Source: Clostridia bacterium (GTDB lineage Bacteria > Bacillota > Clostridia > Christensenellales > UBA1242). From it: 64,000 bases of DNA. The DNA is taken from positions 1 to 64,000 of the forward strand of contig CAADYP010000010.1 of assembly GCA_900753315.1 (NCBI GenBank), read 5' to 3'. Position numbers and translations under genes: made by a program. Below the pieces are notes generated by a model. The model made no database searches, was not told the DNA's origin, and was given only the letters and a program-made list of their open reading frames with translations. Shown piece by piece: positions 61,648 to 64,000 of the stretch; positions within the stretch are counted from its first letter, which is position 1, and the number at the start of each line of letters is the position of its first letter.

Positions 61648-63702
61648 TTAAACATCTTCAACTGCATATTGAATAAGTGCAACTTTGTAATTGTAGTTTA
61701 TTCCTGAAGCACCTTTTACTTTGACAACATCAAAGTAAAGTTCCAAGAAATCGCACGCATCAGTCCCTGCATTTTGAACAGAGAATTTGCTTTCATCCAA
61801 AGTCCCATAAAAGCCATAACTTGAAGAAGGATTGAGTTTATAATATTCTCTAGCCTTATCAGTTCCGCTTATAAGTTTTGAAGCATAATTTGTTGTAATT
61901 TCTGTTCCAGACACAAATGGATTTATCACACTATTGCCAATATTGCTGTTAAACTTTGTTTTGATAGACAAATCTTTTGTAAGGGCAATGTCATATTGTC
62001 CTTGTTCCAATTCGCTGTAGCCAATATAAACCCAATTCACATCAGGATCCTCGCCACTGACTTCTCCGTTTTTCCCATACTTGACTTCAAGTTGTTTTTC
62101 GCCAGAACAAACGATTTCTCCTTGTCCACCATTTGCTGTCGAACTGAAGTATCTAAATCCAACATTGATTGTGATTGATTCTGCCATTGTTTTGCTTGAA
62201 TCAGGATTTTCAAAATACTCAAATCCAATCCAAATGTCTGACAAAGGAATATTCAATTCAGTTTCTTGTGGATACAAAACCATACTTTGATATTCCGCTG
62301 CATCAATATATTTAAACATTTGGCTATCATCATTGTTTTCGTAGTTGGCAAAGAAATAATCACCTCTGTAATCAGTAATTTTTGACACTACATAAGGGCT
62401 GTCCAAACCAATAGTTTTCCCTGTTGTTCCGTCACCATTATCATAAGCGCTATCATACCCAATATGAGCTTCTCCACAAGCATAGTCAATGACATTTTCG
62501 ATAATTTTGTCATAATTTCTATTTAATTTCAATTCTCCAGTTTTTACTGGTTGCGAAGCAACTCCACTCTCTTCTGTATTTTCATACAATCCAATTGAAA
62601 TTTGATTATATTCTTGCTTATATGCATTTTCACCTAAAACTACATCTTTCACAAATCTTTTGATTTGTTCTTTATTTTCTGCAGTAATTCCAATATATCC
62701 ACCTTGGTCTTTATACAACGCTTTAACTCTACCAAGAGCATCTCCAATAGAAATTGGAGTATTCCCCCAGCCATTTACGGAAATACCAGAAATCAAACCA
62801 TCTGCTCCGTAAGTCTTTGTGAATGTGAAAAGCGGAGCATCTTCGCTTGGTGTTTTGTTACCATCTTCCGAAACATTCACATAATCATACCCCAAAACAA
62901 ACAAATATGTAACATATTCAAATGCATCCTGGAAATAGTTTACTACATCAATTTGAGCATCAGTCTTTCCTTCAACTTCTTTTTGATAATATGGAGATGA
63001 CCAATAATTCGTAACATTTGTTCCTTCTTTCTTTGCTTCATTGTTTGAATCATAAATTTGCCCAAATGAAGGAGAATAATTGTTAATTACTCCAGGCCTA
63101 GCAAACAAATCCAATAATGACATATCTGAAATAATAATTTCGCCAGATGTTGAATTATATGTAACTATGCTATTGTAACTAGAAATCTCTTCTGTTAATT
63201 TTTCAAAAATATTTGAATAATTTCCCGCTTTATTTTCAATAGTCCAATTCCATTTTGAATTTGTATCTATTATTATTGTCTGCCTAACCAAATCACCACT
63301 TTCGTTATTTGTGTTTGTGACACTTTTGATTGTATATCGCAATGAATCAAACAAATAAAATTTATTGTTTTCATCAGAAAAATTCTCATAAGTCTCACCA
63401 TTGTTTATGTCAATATCTTTCAATAATTCATTCTTATTGAGATCGTATTCCATATTCTCATAAACATTATAAAGGTTTTTCAATGTTTCTCTAGCAAACA
63501 AATTGTAATAATATTCAGATGCATAATCTCCAACAGCCTCAGAAAAACTATATGATGCAGGTTTACTTAAAACCTTGACGCCATCAAGAGACTTTGGACT
63601 ATCACCTCCAATTCCCCCCATACCGCCATCACAGCCGGCAAACAACATAAACATAAAACAAAATATTATTGATAAAAATCTATATTTGCTTTTCTTCTTC
63701 AT
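61648..63702 (-). CDS. Large putative lipoprotein of unknown function
   Basis: A 684-residue exported protein. Signal KKKSKYRFLSIIFCFMFMLFAGC ends in lipobox LFAGC (Cys at about 23). It is followed by a flexible Gly-rich linker (DGGMGGIGGD). The mature part is rich in Tyr, Asn, Ser and Gly with no recognised domain; it looks like a mixture of helical and beta segments. Possible starts are ATG 63708 and ATG 63702. The second was chosen because a promoter -10 ends exactly 6 nt before it and there is no usable Shine-Dalgarno. Confidence 0.75.
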   Translation of the reverse strand: MKKKSKYRFLSIIFCFMFMLFAGCDGGMGGIGGDSPKSLDGVKVLSKPASYSFSEAVGDYASEYYYNLFARETLKNLYNVYENMEYDLNKNELLKDIDINNGETYENFSDENNKFYLFDSLRYTIKSVTNTNNESGDLVRQTIIIDTNSKWNWTIENKAGNYSNIFEKLTEEISSYNSIVTYNSTSGEIIISDMSLLDLFARPGVINNYSPSFGQIYDSNNEAKKEGTNVTNYWSSPYYQKEVEGKTDAQIDVVNYFQDAFEYVTYLFVLGYDYVNVSEDGNKTPSEDAPLFTFTKTYGADGLISGISVNGWGNTPISIGDALGRVKALYKDQGGYIGITAENKEQIKRFVKDVVLGENAYKQEYNQISIGLYENTEESGVASQPVKTGELKLNRNYDKIIENVIDYACGEAHIGYDSAYDNGDGTTGKTIGLDSPYVVSKITDYRGDYFFANYENNDDSQMFKYIDAAEYQSMVLYPQETELNIPLSDIWIGFEYFENPDSSKTMAESITINVGFRYFSSTANGGQGEIVCSGEKQLEVKYGKNGEVSGEDPDVNWVYIGYSELEQGQYDIALTKDLSIKTKFNSNIGNSVINPFVSGTEITTNYASKLISGTDKAREYYKLNPSSSYGFYGTLDESKFSVQNAGTDACDFLELYFDVVKVKGASGINYNYKVALIQYAVEDV

Positions 63703-63708
63703 ATTCAT

Positions 63709-63737
63709 ATGATAACACAATCCTCTAAAAAAAACAA
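63709..63737 (-). promoter_or_regulatory. Leaderless-type promoter of the large lipoprotein gene
   Basis: Minus strand TTGTTT (63732-63737), 17-nt spacer, TATCAT (63709-63714), six bases, then ATG at 63702. Confidence 0.5.
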
Positions 63738-63746
63738 TAAATTAAA

Positions 63747-63778
63747 GAAAAAGAAAGAGAATTTTAATTTTCTCTTTC
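63747..63778 (-). terminator. Terminator overlapping the stop of the partial gene
   Basis: Stem GAAAGAGAA (63753-63761) and TTCTCTTTC (63770-63778), T run on the minus strand. The TAA stop (63764-63766) is in the loop. Confidence 0.78.
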
Positions 63779-64000
63779 CTTATCTTCATAAAACATAACT
63801 TGTTTTGCCTGTGTTTTCTCTTGAGTTTTCGTTTCTGTATTATAGAGAAGTTCGTTATTTTTATCAATATCAGTTCTATCAACATTATAAACTAAAAACC
63901 ATCTATAATTTTTGTTATAAATGTTTTCTTTTTCATTTTCCACATTATTAGTAAGTGAAGATGCAACATCAATATCTACAAATTCCAATTTCCCATTAAC
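63764..64000 (-). CDS. C-terminal end of an unidentified gene (cut by window end)
   Basis: An open minus-strand frame of 78 codons that continues past the window edge. The visible part is hydrophilic, Asn/Lys/Glu-rich, with RWFLVYNVDR in the middle. No domain can be named. It lies just upstream of the large lipoprotein gene on the same strand and ends in its own terminator. Confidence 0.6.
   Translation of the reverse strand, partial: VNGKLEFVDIDVASSLTNNVENEKENIYNKNYRWFLVYNVDRTDIDKNNELLYNTETKTQEKTQAKQVMFYEDKEREN

Noticed and set aside
1..64000. CRISPR arrays, insertion sequences, prophage or alternative genetic code
   Set aside because: No regularly spaced repeats, transposase, integrase or phage structural genes were seen, and genes end normally with TAA, TAG or TGA under the standard code.

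Overview
This is an AT-rich chromosomal segment from a low-GC Gram-positive bacterium, most likely an anaerobic member of the Bacillota (Clostridia or a relative). The evidence is a set of Firmicutes marker genes: RNase J, McsA/McsB/ClpC, long-form HPF, a T-box in front of thrS, DnaD/DnaI-type replication proteins, and the linked yqfC-yqfD-ybeY-era genes. Pyruvate:ferredoxin oxidoreductase points to anaerobic metabolism. YqfC, YqfD, a YtxC-like protein and a PdaB-like deacetylase are sporulation-associated families, so the lineage probably descends from endospore formers. Open reading frames run full length under the standard bacterial code. I see no prophage, insertion sequence, integrase, CRISPR array or rRNA. 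It reads as ordinary core chromosome with several unusual genes.

Layout. 1-6.6 kb: RNase J (cut by the window edge), a membrane protein, GreA, a DUF378 protein, GpmI, a tandem-OB-fold SSB and a polysaccharide deacetylase. 6.8-11.7 kb: one giant exported GLUG-repeat protein. 11.8-18.4 kb: a type IIA topoisomerase pair and an Ig-like-domain membrane protein. 18.5-23.5 kb: MurG, a cytosolic-type subtilase with a small coupled partner, an ABC-type ATPase that has lost its catalytic residues, a lipoprotein and HPF. 23.6-30.5 kb: a tight operon of an amidohydrolase-like pseudoenzyme, Tex, a 51-residue mini-McsA, McsB and ClpC. 30.6-32.5 kb: DinB and a sigma-like protein. 32.6-37.8 kb: the Sec accessory cluster (24-residue membrane peptide, YajC, TIGR04086 protein, SecD, SecF) with an MFS protein. 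37.9-42.7 kb: T-box-controlled ThrS lacking the TGS domain, YtxC-like protein, lipoprotein, TruA. 42.8-50.8 kb: PFOR, GDPD, GlmS, RsmD, Alr, an Arc-like regulator. 50.9-57.7 kb: tRNA-Lys, a glycosyltransferase, an M1 peptidase lipoprotein, DnaD and DnaI, an MBL hydrolase, tRNA-Trp. 57.8-64 kb: a second DUF378 protein, Era, YbeY, YqfD, YqfC, an acidic membrane protein, a large lipoprotein and the end of another gene.

Functional threads. Protein quality control (Tex/McsA/McsB/ClpC), protein export (SecDF/YajC), envelope building (MurG, GlmS, Alr, GDPD, deacetylase) and surface display (GLUG protein, Ig-like protein, four lipoproteins) dominate. The most notable sequence-level pattern is regulatory. 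Four genes (the GLUG protein, truA, rsmD and the 61.6-63.7 kb lipoprotein) have no Shine-Dalgarno but have a TTGnnn -35, a 16-17 nt spacer and a TATAAT-like -10 that ends exactly 6 nt before the ATG. This suggests leaderless mRNAs alongside normal SD-led genes. All functions are assigned by reading translated sequence and motifs; no database search was run.
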